From Ephemerocybe angulata (Eukaryota; Basidiomycota; Agaricomycetes; Agaricales; Psathyrellaceae), in contig JAACJK010000077.1 in NCBI GenBank assembly GCA_013368325.1, positions 1-54,152 of the forward strand: a stretch of DNA of 54,152 nt. The letters run 5' to 3'. Position numbers and translations under genes: made by a program. Each line of letters begins with the position of its first letter. Position 1 is the stretch's first letter. Positions 18,201-29,839 of the stretch are shown here, in pieces. The notes under the pieces are model-generated. The model was not told the origin of the DNA. It saw only the letters and a program-made list of their open reading frames with translations, and searched no databases.

Positions 18201-20078
18201 GAATGAGCGACGCAGGGGAAAGAGACAAGGAAAGAGATAGAGTAAGAAGAAGAAGGAAAGTCGGGGAGTGGGGGGGATGTGTTGATGCCGAACCCCGACG
18301 GCCTTCCTTCCCACCTTATCTACATCCCCTCGCACCCCTCCTCTTCTCACCCTGTACATACGTACATACACACACCTGAATAAACTATCTTTTTTTGCCA
18401 ACTTATCTTTGCCATGTAAATGACCCAGGGAATCGCGAAATGGAATAGACGAGTTTCGTACGCTCGCAGGTTGGCATTGCGATGCGGTCGCTCGTATATG
18501 GGCGGAACTGTCGGTAAGTGTATGGGCTGTGTATTCACGTAAGTATTTCGCTGCCAAGAACATATCAACGTGAAGCGAAGCGATTGGAAGCGTCCGTGCG
18601 ACTGGGGGTTTCGGGAGCATGGGTGTGTCGCCCAGTTACTCATTCATCTTCTGATTCACTGCCGTTGGGGGAAGGATAGAGTTCACGCCCTGGGTGAATT
18701 TACAGGGCCACGTACATACCAGTGGGGTACTGTGCGAGAGGAGTCTGAACTAGTCTGAAACACAAAATGCGTGTACAATGCATTGTCTAAATTGATAGCG
18801 GCGCCTAAACGCGAATCGAGATGCTCAACGAACAACGCAAACACTCGACGTCGCATCTCTGCCACACACACACCCCTCTCCCAACATACCCTTCTCCAGA
18901 CACAATTACCTCCTATCCCACCCACCCATACACCACGAAATAGACGAGGGAAAACGATGAGTTTTTAATGGGAGGTGGGATGTGAGGAAGAGGCGGAATT
19001 GGAGGTGTCTGGAGATAGGCGCCCAAATGGGCTTTAAGCGCTTGCGTCTTTCGCGCGGCGGATCGCGCGTCACTGTGTTGCTGGGTGAGATCTGGGGGGT
19101 GGGATAGGAGTCTATATCATTTCTATTACCTCTAGCTATACATTCCTGCGTATCTCCTGCGCGCTACGTGAATAGAAGCGCTGCGAAAGCGCAGGCGCGT
19201 TTTGTGCGCAGCCCCGATTCAGACGACTTTGAATTGTGTTCAATTCTCCAAGCTCCGAAGGGCTTGGCATGACTGCTCGGATACACTGGGAGCTGAGCTA
19301 GCTACTTAGTATAATTACGTCTATATGTGTGCGTGTGTCAGGACAGCGTAGAATGGGGGATGGGTATGGATGTGTGGGGTGAGGTACTCGGATTGTGCCT
19401 TGTGAGTTGAGTTTGTTGAATGGGATTGAAGGGAGTTCAGCGCCAAGCTGGGAGCATGTCTGGCTTAGTCTAGCAGTGTAATGCAGAACTATTGATACTA
19501 TCTATTGGCTGTCATATATCTGGATATGTGAGTTTTTACCAAGGTCATCGCGAAATCCAGATTAGCTGATTTCAGAAAGTCTCGCCCAGGCTGCGGAGTC
19601 CGGGTTTACTCTAACTCAGTTTGGTGGTAATTAACTTATGTTCTTAATGAATTACACTCCCTCATGTATAGCGCGTTTTTAGTGTAGATGAAAGCAGCGA
19701 GCCCCAAATCCTGAATGTGCTGAGCTCTCAGGTATGCCTGGAGATCACGTCAAGGGAGTTCGATTTTCTCTAATCTACTGACATGGCATAACTGTACTGG
19801 CCAAATTACAATGTCTCCATCAAGTCTCCATCATCAGCGCAAAGCACCCAGAATTACAAGCCTTGGGACAGGTCTGGGCACCCCGTTGGCACCCCGTAAT
19901 AATGGCAATGACAGCACAAGGTACGCAAAAGGTACATGTGTGCCGTATCTGGTTTACCCATTCCTTTTTGGACCTCCCACATTGACTCACACTACACTAT
20001 CCCGCTCTACGAATCTACATAATCACAAATATGGGCCATGGCGAATTAAGCGCCCACGTAAGGAACAGTTCGCGTGCC
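18200..20078. other. Non-coding stretch of the 4.3-kb segment
   Basis: No convincing coding frame on either strand. The sequence has scattered low-complexity tracts (for example ACACACACACC near 18865) and no recognisable LTR, tRNA or transposase. Confidence 0.5.
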
Positions 20079-20287
20079 TCAAGGGGCCTCCGGGACAAGG
20101 TGCCTCTCCCAAAACCTAAATTGGCCTTGAATGGGCTGTCCAGCAGGGATGTAGCCCAGGGAGCATGTTCGCAACGAGACCGCTGTGCAGAGACGAGCCT
20201 GTAAGTGATGTTGCTGAATAGGGAGGTCAGAAAAGAACAGAGGTCCAATACAGCAGCGCGCGGCACGGAAACGGACTCGTAAATGGC

Positions 20288-21551
20288 ATGCTTGCATGCC
20301 CATAATGCAAGTTATAATCGTCTCGGCCACTAAACTCTTCTTCTCCCTTGCTGAACGGACTGGACGTGTGATGTATTCTTTCGAATACCCAGAATTATCC
20401 TGGTCCACCGCGGCTCTGAACTCTTCGAAGTCATGATTGTTCTGATAGTCGGATATCGCACCCAACTGCTCAGGCCCCCGATCCTCTTCATAGTCTCTGT
20501 CAGCCTCGTAGTACTCCACTGCCTCGTCATAGTCCGGGTACCACGCGTTCTCTGGCTCGTCTTCACTCCTCTGGTCATCCTGATCCTCTCCAAGTCGCAT
20601 TTCGGGTTCATACTCCCCTACGTCCGCTTCTCGATCATCTCCCGGCCCCTTGACATCCTGGTCACGTACTGCCCGGAATTTGACTTGCGGCGGTTTCGCT
20701 CGCGAGTCCTTCGTTGGGCACTCCCATGACTTGTGTCCCGGCTTCCCGCAGGTATAGCACTTCAGGTCAGGTACGGGAGTACTGGGCTTCGCGTCTTTAG
20801 GCGCCCCATACTGAGGTTTTGCCCGATACTCGCGCTTCGGTTCGTCCCCTCGTGCGTCCGGCTTGTTACGGGAATACTTCTCGTCCTCTTGCTTGAAGAA
20901 AGAGCGTTGGCGAACGAGTTCATTTGACTCTCGTCCTCGCCTCTCAGTATGGTACTGAGACTTGAATACCCTTCCTTCGGTTCGCTCGACTGGGGCATGG
21001 CGCCCACTCCCAGCAGACGCCGTTCGTGGCACTGATTTCGCAGCGGCAGCCCGTGCCATGGAGTTCTTCATGACTTTCTCGCTCCGCTCCCACTCATATC
21101 CGGCATCCAGGATAGTCCGAATGTCGTTATGGTCCGGGTCGAGCCGTAGGCGTGTAAGGTGCCGTCTCATGTAGAGGGGCAGCCCATCAAAGAATCTTCG
21201 ACACATGTCAATCCTCCTGGGAGGCTCGATGAGATTTCGAGCCTTGGACTTCAACTCCAAGTAAAAATCCTCAATCCCCTTCTCCTCAGAGAACTCCACG
21301 GCGCTGTAATCAGCCTCCTGCTCATCCGCCAATCGAGGATGAACAAACTGGTCATACAAGGCGATGACGATGTCCTCAAAGGACCACAGATCCTCTCCCT
21401 CCATGCGGTCGCGCAAAACGTGGTCCGTATACCAGTCCAACGCCTTTCCCCCGATTGCCCTTTCCAGCTCTGCAACTCGGATAGGGTCACTATCGTCACC
21501 CGTCATCCAATTGCTCGCCAAGTAGCGCACGAACTCCATAAGCCATCGCAT
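20288..21551 (-). pseudogene. Outer element gag, C-terminal frame with zinc knuckle
   Basis: The retrotransposon gag domain reads RWLMEFVRYLASNWM, RAIGGKALDWYTDHV, WSFEDIVIALYDQFVHPR, IEDFYLELKSKARNLI and FFDGLPLYMRRHLTRL. A basic stretch and one CCHC knuckle (CYTCGKPGHKSWEC) follow, then an acidic Tyr-rich tail. The frame continues past 20288 to a stop at 20079, but that part is from the inverted-repeat segment, not gag. It is separated from the N-terminal gag frame by a frameshift near 21600. Confidence 0.85.
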
Positions 21552-21559
21552 GTATTGCG

Positions 21560-23680
21560 ATGTCTTGCCATCCCCGGTATACTGGCTCGGCGGCGTGGTC
21601 TTGGGTGGTCGAACTTCCCATCTGGACCTGTCACCCCCATGAGCGGTCGAGAGAATTCACTGAGAATGAGCTTCCTGATCTCGTCGTGCTTCCGGTCCAT
21701 ATACTCCGCTGCGGGAGTACCTTGGCCAGCGAGCTCTCGTGCCAACGACTTCCTCCCTGTACCGCCTGGCGTGTACACAGATCGAGCACGCGCTCTCAAG
21801 TCTCCGTGATCACCATCTCCATGTACGGACAGTGGCCTCTGGGATGTAAACCTCCCGTGCCTCGAGTCACTATCCCGGTCTGTTCTTCTGGAGGACTCCT
21901 GATCCTTGGGATCGTCCTCAGCTTCCTCAGCTTCGTATGCCCGTCCCCGATGATCAAAACGAATATTTTGATCCTGGAGTGTGGGCTGTATCCCATGCCG
22001 GATCTCGTCGTCCCTCCAATGCTGAATGGCAACCCTCGATTTCCATTCCTGCCTCGCTTGCTCCTCCTGCTTCCGAGCATGCTCTTCCTCTCTTCGTCGC
22101 TTCTCATCCTGAGCACGGCGCGTTGCCTCACGCTGTTGTTCCTGATGCTTAGCTGCAGCTGCGATCTCCTCAGATCGCTTCGCTGCAGCCTCCGCTTCCT
22201 CCTGACGCCGAAAGAACTCCTTTTCCTTCTCCTCGCGCATTTGGACCCTTCGCTGGAACTCGTCAAGTTCCTTCATCATTCTGTGCGGGTCGCGTTTCGC
22301 GCCCTTCTGCTCAGCGAGCCTGCGTTCCTCAAAAGAGAGTATATTGTCGAACACGTTACCGTATATATCTACCCCAATTCCCTGGTCTCGAACTGTCGGT
22401 ACCTTCTTCAGCCACATGTCGTTTCGGTAAGTCTTCTGCAGCGTCAGCCGCCGATCCCAGTCGTGGTCCCGCATGAGCTCCTCTGCTGTCATCGGGCCCA
22501 TAGCTGCGTTGAACCTTCTCGGAACAGCCGCTTGCAATGAAACGAAGCCGGAGATAGACTCCTGCTTCACCGATCCTTGCGCGAGTGCCATGAACGGTGT
22601 CGGGTCCCTTCCGTGGCTGTTCGCTTCTGGTGCGTCCATCGAAACCATCGGCGGTCGCTCGATGATTCCGAAGGGCGATCGTGCGGTACGAGATGGTGGG
22701 CTGGGTGTCTGGTAAGTCCCGCCGACTCCGTCGTCTTCGACGGGCGCGACGAAACCTCCTACAGCAAATCTTTCGCTCATCGTCGCATTGTCGGCATCGT
22801 CCCCGTCCTCCGCGACGTACTCCAGACCTCCCTGCTCGAATACACCCTGCGTCCCTTCCCGCTCGGCGTGTTGCATTGACATCGGCTGGCTCAGCACCGT
22901 CGCTGGTGCGCTATGCGCCCTGAGCTCCAGGTGGTCATGATCCGTTGGTGCGTTAGATGCATGCCGGCGCAGAGGCGGTGGGATATAGACCTCACCGGCT
23001 CTACCCAGGTTCAGCGCAGGAAGCTTCGGCTTTCCCTTTGCTCCTTGCACGTTCCCGTCAGTGGTTGGCTTACTCCCCGTCGGAAACCTGCGTTGCGCAG
23101 CTATCCTTCGACGAGCAGTTTGATGGTCCTCCCCCGGGGTTGGCTGGTGGAGTTGAGCGACGGCGGCGTCGATCGTGTCGTCGCGTTGGGCCTCTGGCTC
23201 GCCCGCATCGTAAGCCTTTGTGGCCTGTGGAGTGTGGCTCGGCCATGACACGGCGGGTGGTTCGATAACCGCCCCTGCCTCGCTCGAGCCCGTCCGGCTG
23301 GAGAGTTCCTCCTGTTCGTCGTCCGGCGGATCTACCTCTCCTCGGAGCATCGCCAACGCCAACTCGGCATCCTCCCGATTCATCTTCCCTTGTCGAACGA
23401 ACACGGCGAACGTGGCCGTCGCCTTTGCCACCGACTTCGGTGACACAGACGAGCGCCTGTTTAGCGGTGTTCGTGGTGCTGAATGCCGTGGAGATGAATC
23501 CACGACTCCTCTGCGATTCCCTTCGCCTTCCTCCGCTCTGCCCTGCGGCGTCCCGTGCCCCCCATGCCTATGCTCCGACCCAACAGGCGTTGGTGCCTGC
23601 GTCGGCGCTGCTGGTGTCGACGTGTCCTCCCCCACTCCTCCTTGTACCTCTCCGGATCCTCCTTCGTGCTCCATTACTGC
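21560..23680 (-). pseudogene. Outer element gag, N-terminal frame
   Basis: The long open frame probably starts at MEHEGGSGEVQGGVGEDTST (near 23675). It is rich in Pro, Ser and Gly, then holds a long charged predicted coiled coil (REEKEKEFFRRQEEAEAAAK and on, near 22250-22000). It loses frame near 21600; the natural continuation (TTPPSQYTGDGKTSQYMRWL) lies one frame over and leads into the gag domain. One base has probably been lost. The unusually long N-terminal extension before the gag domain is worth noting. Confidence 0.75.
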
Positions 23681-23805
23681 TGAGTAAAATTCTATGGGTG
23701 AGTTGGTGGTGGTTGTCGACGTGTTAGCGAATTCGGTGGTGACGCGACGCGGAATGTTTGATGAGTTGGCGGCGGTTCGGGCGAATTCTTGGATGTGCAA
23801 AAATG

Positions 23806-23999
23806 TGTAGCGCGTATACTCGCGCTAGGGCGTAGAGGCTCACCGTACGCAATGCACAAGACCCAAATATATAGGAATCGTACTGTAGCGTAGTAGTGGT
23901 GAGCGTAAGGACCACATAAGGTGGGCCTTACGCGAATATACATGCAAATCAAACAAAGCCAAACAATCTAATCTAATCTAAGTCATCTCTCCCCTTACA
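23806..23999 (-). repeat. 5' LTR of outer Gypsy element (194 bp)
   Basis: Identical by eye to 1530-1723. On the minus strand TATATATTTGG could be its TATA box. The right flank ATTAG (24000-24004) is the target duplication. No TGG-type tRNA site follows it on the element strand. Confidence 0.95.
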
Positions 24000-24004
24000 A
24001 TTAG

Positions 24005-24340
24005 CATAGGCAGGTTCGTTATCAAGTAGAAATAGCTCATGGGTCTCTTTTATCCTTTTCAGCTTCTCCTTGGCCGAGTCCGACTTACATCTATGTTGCT
24101 ATAGTTGCATGATTCATCTTGACTGACACTTCCAACATTGGGTACAGTTGATTAGATATTCCATTCGCTTGAAATTAGCATCGCTTCACCCTCTTGGAGT
24201 ATCATACAATAGAGTATGATTCGTCCGGATAGTCTTGCTGCGGTATATTCAGGCGTCGTGTCCAGTGTAAACCAACCATATTTTGTAAGTTCTGAAGGCC
24301 GAATGAAAGTCGTCTAGTTTCGAATGTAGGGAACTTACGC
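24005..24340. other. Intergenic
   Basis: No coding frame or repeat recognised between the outer element and the next gene-like region. Confidence 0.6.
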
Positions 24341-24347
24341 GAACGTC

Positions 24348-25083
24348 TTAAAACTTCAGTCGTCCGATCACCAGCGTTCTCATCGTCGACATCCGCTTCG
24401 GAACGAGAGGCTGATCTTCGTGATTATAGACGGTCGGTTGGACAATGTTGAGCGGGAGGGTGAAACTCCAGTCCGAGGTCGGGCTCGAGTCTATGCTCCG
24501 GAGTTCGCCCGACTTCGGGTTGAAGTCAAGCTCAAAGACTGGCGCGTTCGCCAGAGGCATCAGAGAATGTAGATGGCTGGGGACCCAGGATACCCAAGGG
24601 TCGCGAACAGGTCTGTAGAACCCGCCGTGCTGACATCGTGGGCGAAGATATTCTTCCCTTTGTTGGTGCTCGGAAGTATGGACGCGGGTCCTCGGCACTG
24701 TGAGCGGGGTGACTTGGCTGCCCTCTGGGCATGTTCCAACCGTACTTCACTCCACTGGGCCAAAGACCAGCTTTGAGCATTCTCACGATCATCAGATATA
24801 TAGAGGTGATAGAAACTCGACCTCAGGTATCCCGAAGCACAACAAATCGACGGAAAGGTTTAAAAATGAAGATGGGCGCCTAAACTCGCGAATATCTCGA
24901 TCGTGCTGAAAGGCTGACAATCTCCCGAACGAGCACATAATGCTCATTTGAGTAGGATGTGCATCGGTTGGGCGAGCCACAGCAATCATCGTGATGTGGG
25001 TTAGTTCCGGCGTTGAGATGTGAGAGTTTCAAATGAAGAGTGCGAGCAGTCCGGAACCACACTGTGATGATGAGTTCCTTCAT
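24348..25083 (-). pseudogene. Hypothetical gene remnant
   Basis: Several short minus-strand frames look protein-like: MKELIITVWFRTARTLHLKL at the start, then FLNLSVDLLCFGIPEVEFLS, LAQWSEVRLEHAQRA and, at the end, SDWSFTLPLNIVQPTVYNHE closing at VIGRLKF and a stop at 24348. They need frame changes at several places, and not all have splice sites. I do not recognise the family. It could be an intron-containing gene or a decayed copy related to the F-box gene next door. Confidence 0.3.
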
Positions 25084-25660
25084 TTTCAGATGTCTTTCTG
25101 CTCATACAAACATAATTCGGGCTGTAATGTACTATACACATTGTTCTGAATAGTTACAAGGTCTCTGTACAATAGAAATAGCAAAGGGGAGCATGATATG
25201 GAGATGCGACTCATGGGCGCTTAATTAGACGAAAATGCAACATCTCGAGTACATCTCGTCGCTCAATCATTTATTTGTAAAGGTAACGTGCAGATATGAG
25301 AGTATCGATATGATCTCTAGCTTCAAGGGTATTCTGATTCATATTTGGGGAGGAAGTTTGAATGGAAAGAGAGGAAGGAAGATAGAAAGGCGAACGTGGA
25401 GGCGCGTATGCCAAGGGAGTTGACCGTGTCAGATTCTAGTATTGCTGGAGTGCTAGAGCGTTTATATCTTTGACCCCACAAGTCACACTGTGTGCTATTT
25501 ACGGCACGAGGCGGTTTTCTCGGGAAAGATGAACACACACACGTACACGATCTAGACCCGTTAGAGTGGTCATAGATCTTTAAATGCCTCGACACAGGTC
25601 CCTAGTCTGCAAAATACTAATTGCGGCAGCTACATACAAATAATCGATCTGGACAACTCG
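25080..25660. other. Intergenic
   Basis: A-T-richer stretch between two minus-strand genes; no coding frame, RNA gene or repeat recognised. Confidence 0.5.
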
Positions 25661-25665
25661 AAGGC

Positions 25666-27327
25666 CTAATGCTGCCCATTGACACTGGCGAAAAAGTCAA
25701 AAATGTATGCCCGGGGATATAAAGCCTTCTCCCAGCCCGTCGGTTCTCGGGACACGACAACCATTCTCCCAGAGATGGGACACGGAGATGTGAGTTGGCA
25801 ATGCACACCCTCGGGGACAGCGCTATCGATGGGAATCGTGATCCAGGCGGAATGTGCCGCACCCCCGCCCTCGTCTTCCATGGTAGTCGAGTAGATGTAC
25901 TGGGTGCGCCTCTCCGCACCCCAGCCATTATCCGGTATCCCTATAGGCATTCCCGGGGCCGCCGAATTGTGGATGTAAATCAACTTTGACTCGAAATGAG
26001 GCTTCGCGATGTAAAACGTTTCGGAAGACCTCGAGAGAGTAGGAGTCGCAGCCGAATCAGCCCTGAGCACGAATCGATTTATGTCGAAGCGTTCTTTTGC
26101 ACCATCCCGAGTTCGCCGTACCCTCGCCATATCAAAAGTTATGTGTAGACCGCTCTTCTCCAAGGATGCGGCGACAATGTGACACTCTGATCCTTTTCCG
26201 GCGTCGTCAGGGATCGGTAGCTCGAATATCTGCTGTGCTTCTTGCGTTCCTTGAATGGAGAAGTCGGGAGTCAAGGGGCGAAAATCGGGTATTCGCCATC
26301 CATAAACCGCAGAGTTGTTAATTTCAATTCCAATCCCATCCCCGATGAACGTCTAGACGCATACTGCCTTAACGCTGGGTATGTCTGTTGAATGAAACTG
26401 CTTACTTTATCCAACGAGATATGGCCAGGTTGCCTCAACGACGTTATAAGGGAGCGACGATAGTCCCAGATGAACAAGACTCCATGATAGTGGACGTAGA
26501 CGAGGTCGCCTGTCATGCCTATGTCGCCAGGCGGGTCCTCGTCTTCGCTCTCAGGAAACTGGAGCCTCCCAACCATCCTCAGTTTGCCTTCTCCGTTTGA
26601 TTGATCAATTTCGTAGAGCTGTACTCTGTGTGGTGATAGGCAAAGCTGCGAGTAAGAACATCCACCCGACCAAGGACCTGAATATGAGCACTCACCTCGG
26701 AGTCTCTGCCAATATTATAGCGACGAAGCAAACGGTATCTGCGGTGCTTCGCGAGAATGGCGATATCCAGGAGTATTCATCTCCGCCGTATTCAAAGACC
26801 TCGGACGAATCAACGAGTTGCATGCACTGGGCCGCACGGATCGGACCCAGGTCCCAAAGCTTGATCGCTTCGGCAGTCTTGCTGATAGCATACCTCCCTC
26901 CAGGAACTAGGCGTGCAGTGTCAACCTCCCCGTAGAATCCATCATCGAGGATCTGCGTATTCCGTGGCTTGAGGAGTGGTGCACATGATCGCCCGAGGAG
27001 CGTCATCAACATATCCCACCGACAGAGGAACCGAAGCTCAACCACGTCCATCTCGGAAATGGGGACCCTCAAGGTGGACTCCGGGATGCCTCCAAGCTCG
27101 AGTGTGCGCCGGAGCTTGTGCTCCCAGATACTCCGAGTCGACGTTACTGCGCAAAGAGTCGAGCATGTCTGGAGAGAGTCTTTGTTATAGTCGAAGTTGA
27201 GAAAACGCGAATCGGATCGTACGTCACCCAAAGACTTGATGTCGAGGAGGTCCAGGTATTCAATTATCTTGAAATGAAGCTCGGTGGACAAGTGTATCAA
27301 ACCTGCCATCGTGTGGAGAGCGCTCAT
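25666..27327 (-). CDS. F-box domain protein (three exons)
   Basis: Exons are 27327-26696, 26625-26406 and 26352-25666, giving about 512 residues. The two introns (70 and 53 nt) begin GTGAGT and GTAAGC and keep frame. The N-terminal F-box reads LIHLSTELHFKIIEYLDLLDIKSL. The middle has beta-rich repeats of the type seen in Agaricomycete F-box proteins (LWDLGPIRAAQCMQLV, VHYHGVLFIWDYRRSLI), followed by a long C-terminal domain ending ASVNGQH. F-box proteins hand substrates to SCF ubiquitin ligases through Skp1. The substrate here cannot be predicted. A second ATG lies 6 codons in. The gene is intact, unlike the relic at the left end of the window. Confidence 0.82.
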
Positions 27328-27799
27328 GGTGGAGAGAGGGAAGGAGTGTGCGTTTGCAAATTACCACATCATATTGATGTCGGCTACTTACGGGAGCCGG
27401 CAAATGTACTTATTAACCGGAGCCCATTCATCAATGGGCACGAATGAAGGGCGAGTCAAGTATGTCCAGTTCGCATTTATCTTTACCTGTGGATGGTTTG
27501 GCTTTCAAAACGTAGAGACCGTACTACCTTGCATGGGAGTGGCTACAGCAGCTGAGCTGTACAGAAGACTTCTGGCACCAAGGGAAACACTTACCTCGTA
27601 AATGAATGCGTACGACTATTACATACAGTAGGCTCTATGTTGAAGCCGGGGAGTGTTTGGAACGGGACGGCGGATCAGATTCGTATCCGCATGCACGCAG
27701 GACAACGCCAAGGCAAATTAACATCCCGAAGCCCCAATTAAGGATTCATCCATAAACACAGAAACACGGCACGTACTCGGTCAAATGTGCCTTGACCCA

Positions 27800-29460
27800 A
27801 GAGATGGCAGATTGGTCCGCCCGGCGCTTCGCGGCGAAGCACGGCGTCACGCCCTTCCCCTGATGCTCTGCGCATGCCAGGAGAGAGGAATGTGTTATAT
27901 CTGGAAGGATTGGGCACTGCACTCCGAGGCGCATTGTATTGCTTCACAGGTTTACTCCGCCCTCAGGGTCACTGGCGGTGGCCGGAGGGCCGAATTGCGT
28001 AGAGCTTGGATGGCAGCCAGGTCTAAATCCCAGAACAGAATATGACCACGAAGGAATGGTAACTTTTTCTGGTGCATAGTAACTATTACGAAGGCGTTAA
28101 GTGAGCCTCGAGGTAGAGTACCCTAATCCTGTCGACGAATTGTGGGGTTATTCAGCTTCTTCAATTTAGTAGAGGATCTGATCTAATAGTTGGGTAATCC
28201 TGTAGCGCCCAACCAACTTCATCACTGGAGTGAATGCTTCAGTGGGAGGCATGTACCTATGCGCTCAGGGCTTGCCCACCCGGGAACAAGACTCCCTGGG
28301 CTTCAACGGGTATACTGAGTGCCCAAGGTTGTTTTCATGTTGAATCGCCTTGCGGTGTCCAGCCTGTCAGTTTAACCTTGACTTCCTTTAAGAATGTATG
28401 CACTAGGTTATCGTTCTTATATTCCTTTTTGCACACAGAGCAACACCATTTTCCGGGCTCGGGGGCTCTTTGTTCCAAGTGTTCGCTTAATTCTTCGATA
28501 ATTTCTCTTGTCGATATGTCCCCAAGGTCCCGGGTTGGGAGCGCACCAGTGCTGAGTGCATCAAAGAATTCTCTGGAGTCAACGGAATGCTGGAGAGATG
28601 TGTAAGCAAGTACCGCAGAGATGTCAATGTCGCCTGTACCTCATGGTAAGCGCTCGACAAGGACGCCAAGGAGACAAAAGTAGACAGAAGAGCCAGAAAA
28701 TGGACGCGCATAGTGAGATTGTGATCCTGGTAGGGGCTGCGATGGGTATGTGGCGGATGCTTATATCAGCACCTCGTCTCGTCTCATCTTATACACAGCA
28801 CTCGCGAGTATTATAGTCGCATGAGTCCTCCTGGGCCATGGTTTCATCGAACCGCAGTGAGAGAAACTCGGTCAAACGGCTGGGCCGATGAGTAAAAGCG
28901 CGCTGTTCTTCATTCCGGGTCTTGATGGAGGGAGCGGCACGACCTATCCTAAGTTAGTTCAGGTTCGATTCAGGTGGTCCAGGCTTCGCGACAAAATGCT
29001 CTGGTAGATGAGCAAGGTTCACCGGCTCTAGTGACCGCCTTTCAGAGGAAAAAGGCTTCGCTTATCCCATATAACTATAATATAACCTTCCCTTAGGGGC
29101 AAGGAAGAGCGGCGACACATCAGCGCGTGCCGCGTGTCTCGCTCAATCAAGCACCCGCCGCAATACCCAAAGTTCCTTGGAGGGATACAATCAATCATTT
29201 GCACCATCTTTCCATGCAGCTGTCACTCTTATCCGTAAAAAAGTAAAGCTTAGGAACAAGCATTGAATGTCACCATTGACCATTACTATGTGCGATCTTG
29301 ACTCTGGTTAGTCGGAGACACGCAGCGCCGGGCATCCTCGGTTCGCCATTGCTACCTTAATCCGCATTCACACCGTGTTACTGTATTCAAATGGCAGATC
29401 GAGTTGTCGTGATTGTGAAAGTGGCCAGAGGGTAGTCTTGTCGTCCTCTCGCTGTTCACT
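27800..29460. repeat. Segmental duplication, copy A
   Basis: It corresponds to 30265-31880 over nearly its whole length. Shared blocks include the CGCTTCGyGGCGAAGC patch, the GTTAAGTGAGCCTCGAGGT block, the small secreted protein gene, GACAAAATGCTCTGGTAGAT near 28992, and AGCGCGTGCCGyGTG near 29122. Small indels are spread across it. Confidence 0.85.
28335..28711 (-). CDS. Small secreted protein, paralogue A
   Basis: Exons 28711-28640 and 28589-28335 are joined by a 50-nt intron (GTACAG...CTCCAG), giving 108 residues. Exon 1 is almost exactly a signal peptide (MRVHFLALLSTFVSLASLSS then AYHE). The mature part is polar and helical (DLGDISTREIIEELSEHLEQ). It ends with a short Cys motif, WCCSVCKKEYKN, followed by a His, and VKLTGWTPQGDST. 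The CX2C spacing suggests half of a zinc finger, or disulphides in the secreted form. I do not know the family. It resembles candidate effector or small secreted proteins of basidiomycetes. Paralogue B is 2.4 kb away. Confidence 0.75.
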
Positions 29461-29839
29461 TGTCAGCGACATGGTTCAAGATTAACAAATCCCAACCCAG
29501 TCCCAGAAACGTGGCCTTGACCCGATGTCCAAAATATAACGCAGTCGCCTTGTGGGGTTATCGTGGTTCCTTGGATGTGTTGCAGGGGAGCGAAGTGCTG
29601 GGGAGGAGAGCCTTGGCGAGGGTGAGCATCGAGAGGATCCTCCTGCGATGGGAAGGCGACTCAGCTGAGTTGTGCATCTGGACATTCCCAACTATGGGGT
29701 GTACCCGGTCACACCACGATGTCGATCTTCTTACCAGCCCCAATAGCTCGCCCTCTACTTATCTACCCAAAACATGATGGGTTCGCTCAGGTGAAGAACG
29801 GCAGTTGTAATAATCTTATCGTCTTCCAGCACCTTCGCG

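Larger units (their letters stand above)
15944..20287. repeat. 4.3-kb segment bounded by 19-bp inverted repeats
   Basis: GCCATTTACGAGTCCGTTT at 15944-15962 recurs in inverted form at 20269-20287. The segment sits between gag and protease of the outer element, where no extra DNA is expected. I find no clear target duplication next to the repeats. The left repeat overlaps protease-like codons, so the repeats could be element ends or the product of a rearrangement. Within it are 95-bp-spaced repeats near 15994 and 16089 and an intron-rich gene. Confidence 0.6.
1530..23999 (-). mobile_element. Outer Ty3/Gypsy chromodomain LTR retrotransposon, degenerate, with nested insertions
   Basis: LTRs of 194 bp lie at 1530-1723 and 23806-23999 and are flanked by the 5-bp duplication ATTAG (1525-1529 and 24000-24004). 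They start TG and end CA. Coding parts read on the minus strand in the order gag (about 23.7-20.3 kb), protease start (about 15.98-15.65 kb, resuming at 6.14 kb), RT-RNase H (5.77-4.2 kb), integrase and chromodomain (3.73-2.33 kb). This is Ty3/Gypsy order, with integrase after RT. Removing the Copia nest (9.5 kb) and the 4.3-kb inverted-repeat segment leaves about 8.6 kb. Every coding part carries frameshifts, so the copy is non-autonomous now. Confidence 0.93.

Noticed and set aside
18108..18620. 170-residue minus-strand frame near the 4.3-kb segment
   Set aside because: Composition is low complexity (FFFLLYLFPCLF from pyrimidine tracts) and it is interrupted by plausible splice sites of the intron-rich gene.
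20079..20287. C-terminal 70 residues of the gag zinc-knuckle frame
   Set aside because: They are read from the inverted-repeat segment, not from gag.
21560..22540. 326-residue plus-strand frame
   Set aside because: It is the antisense shadow of the coiled-coil gag frame, giving artificial Leu/Ser-rich protein.
23780..23806. Self-priming site for the outer Gypsy element
   Set aside because: Only 6 nt (TGCACA) of the region after its 5' LTR are complementary to the LTR, and they fall about 16 nt from the putative TATA box, too close for an RNA start.
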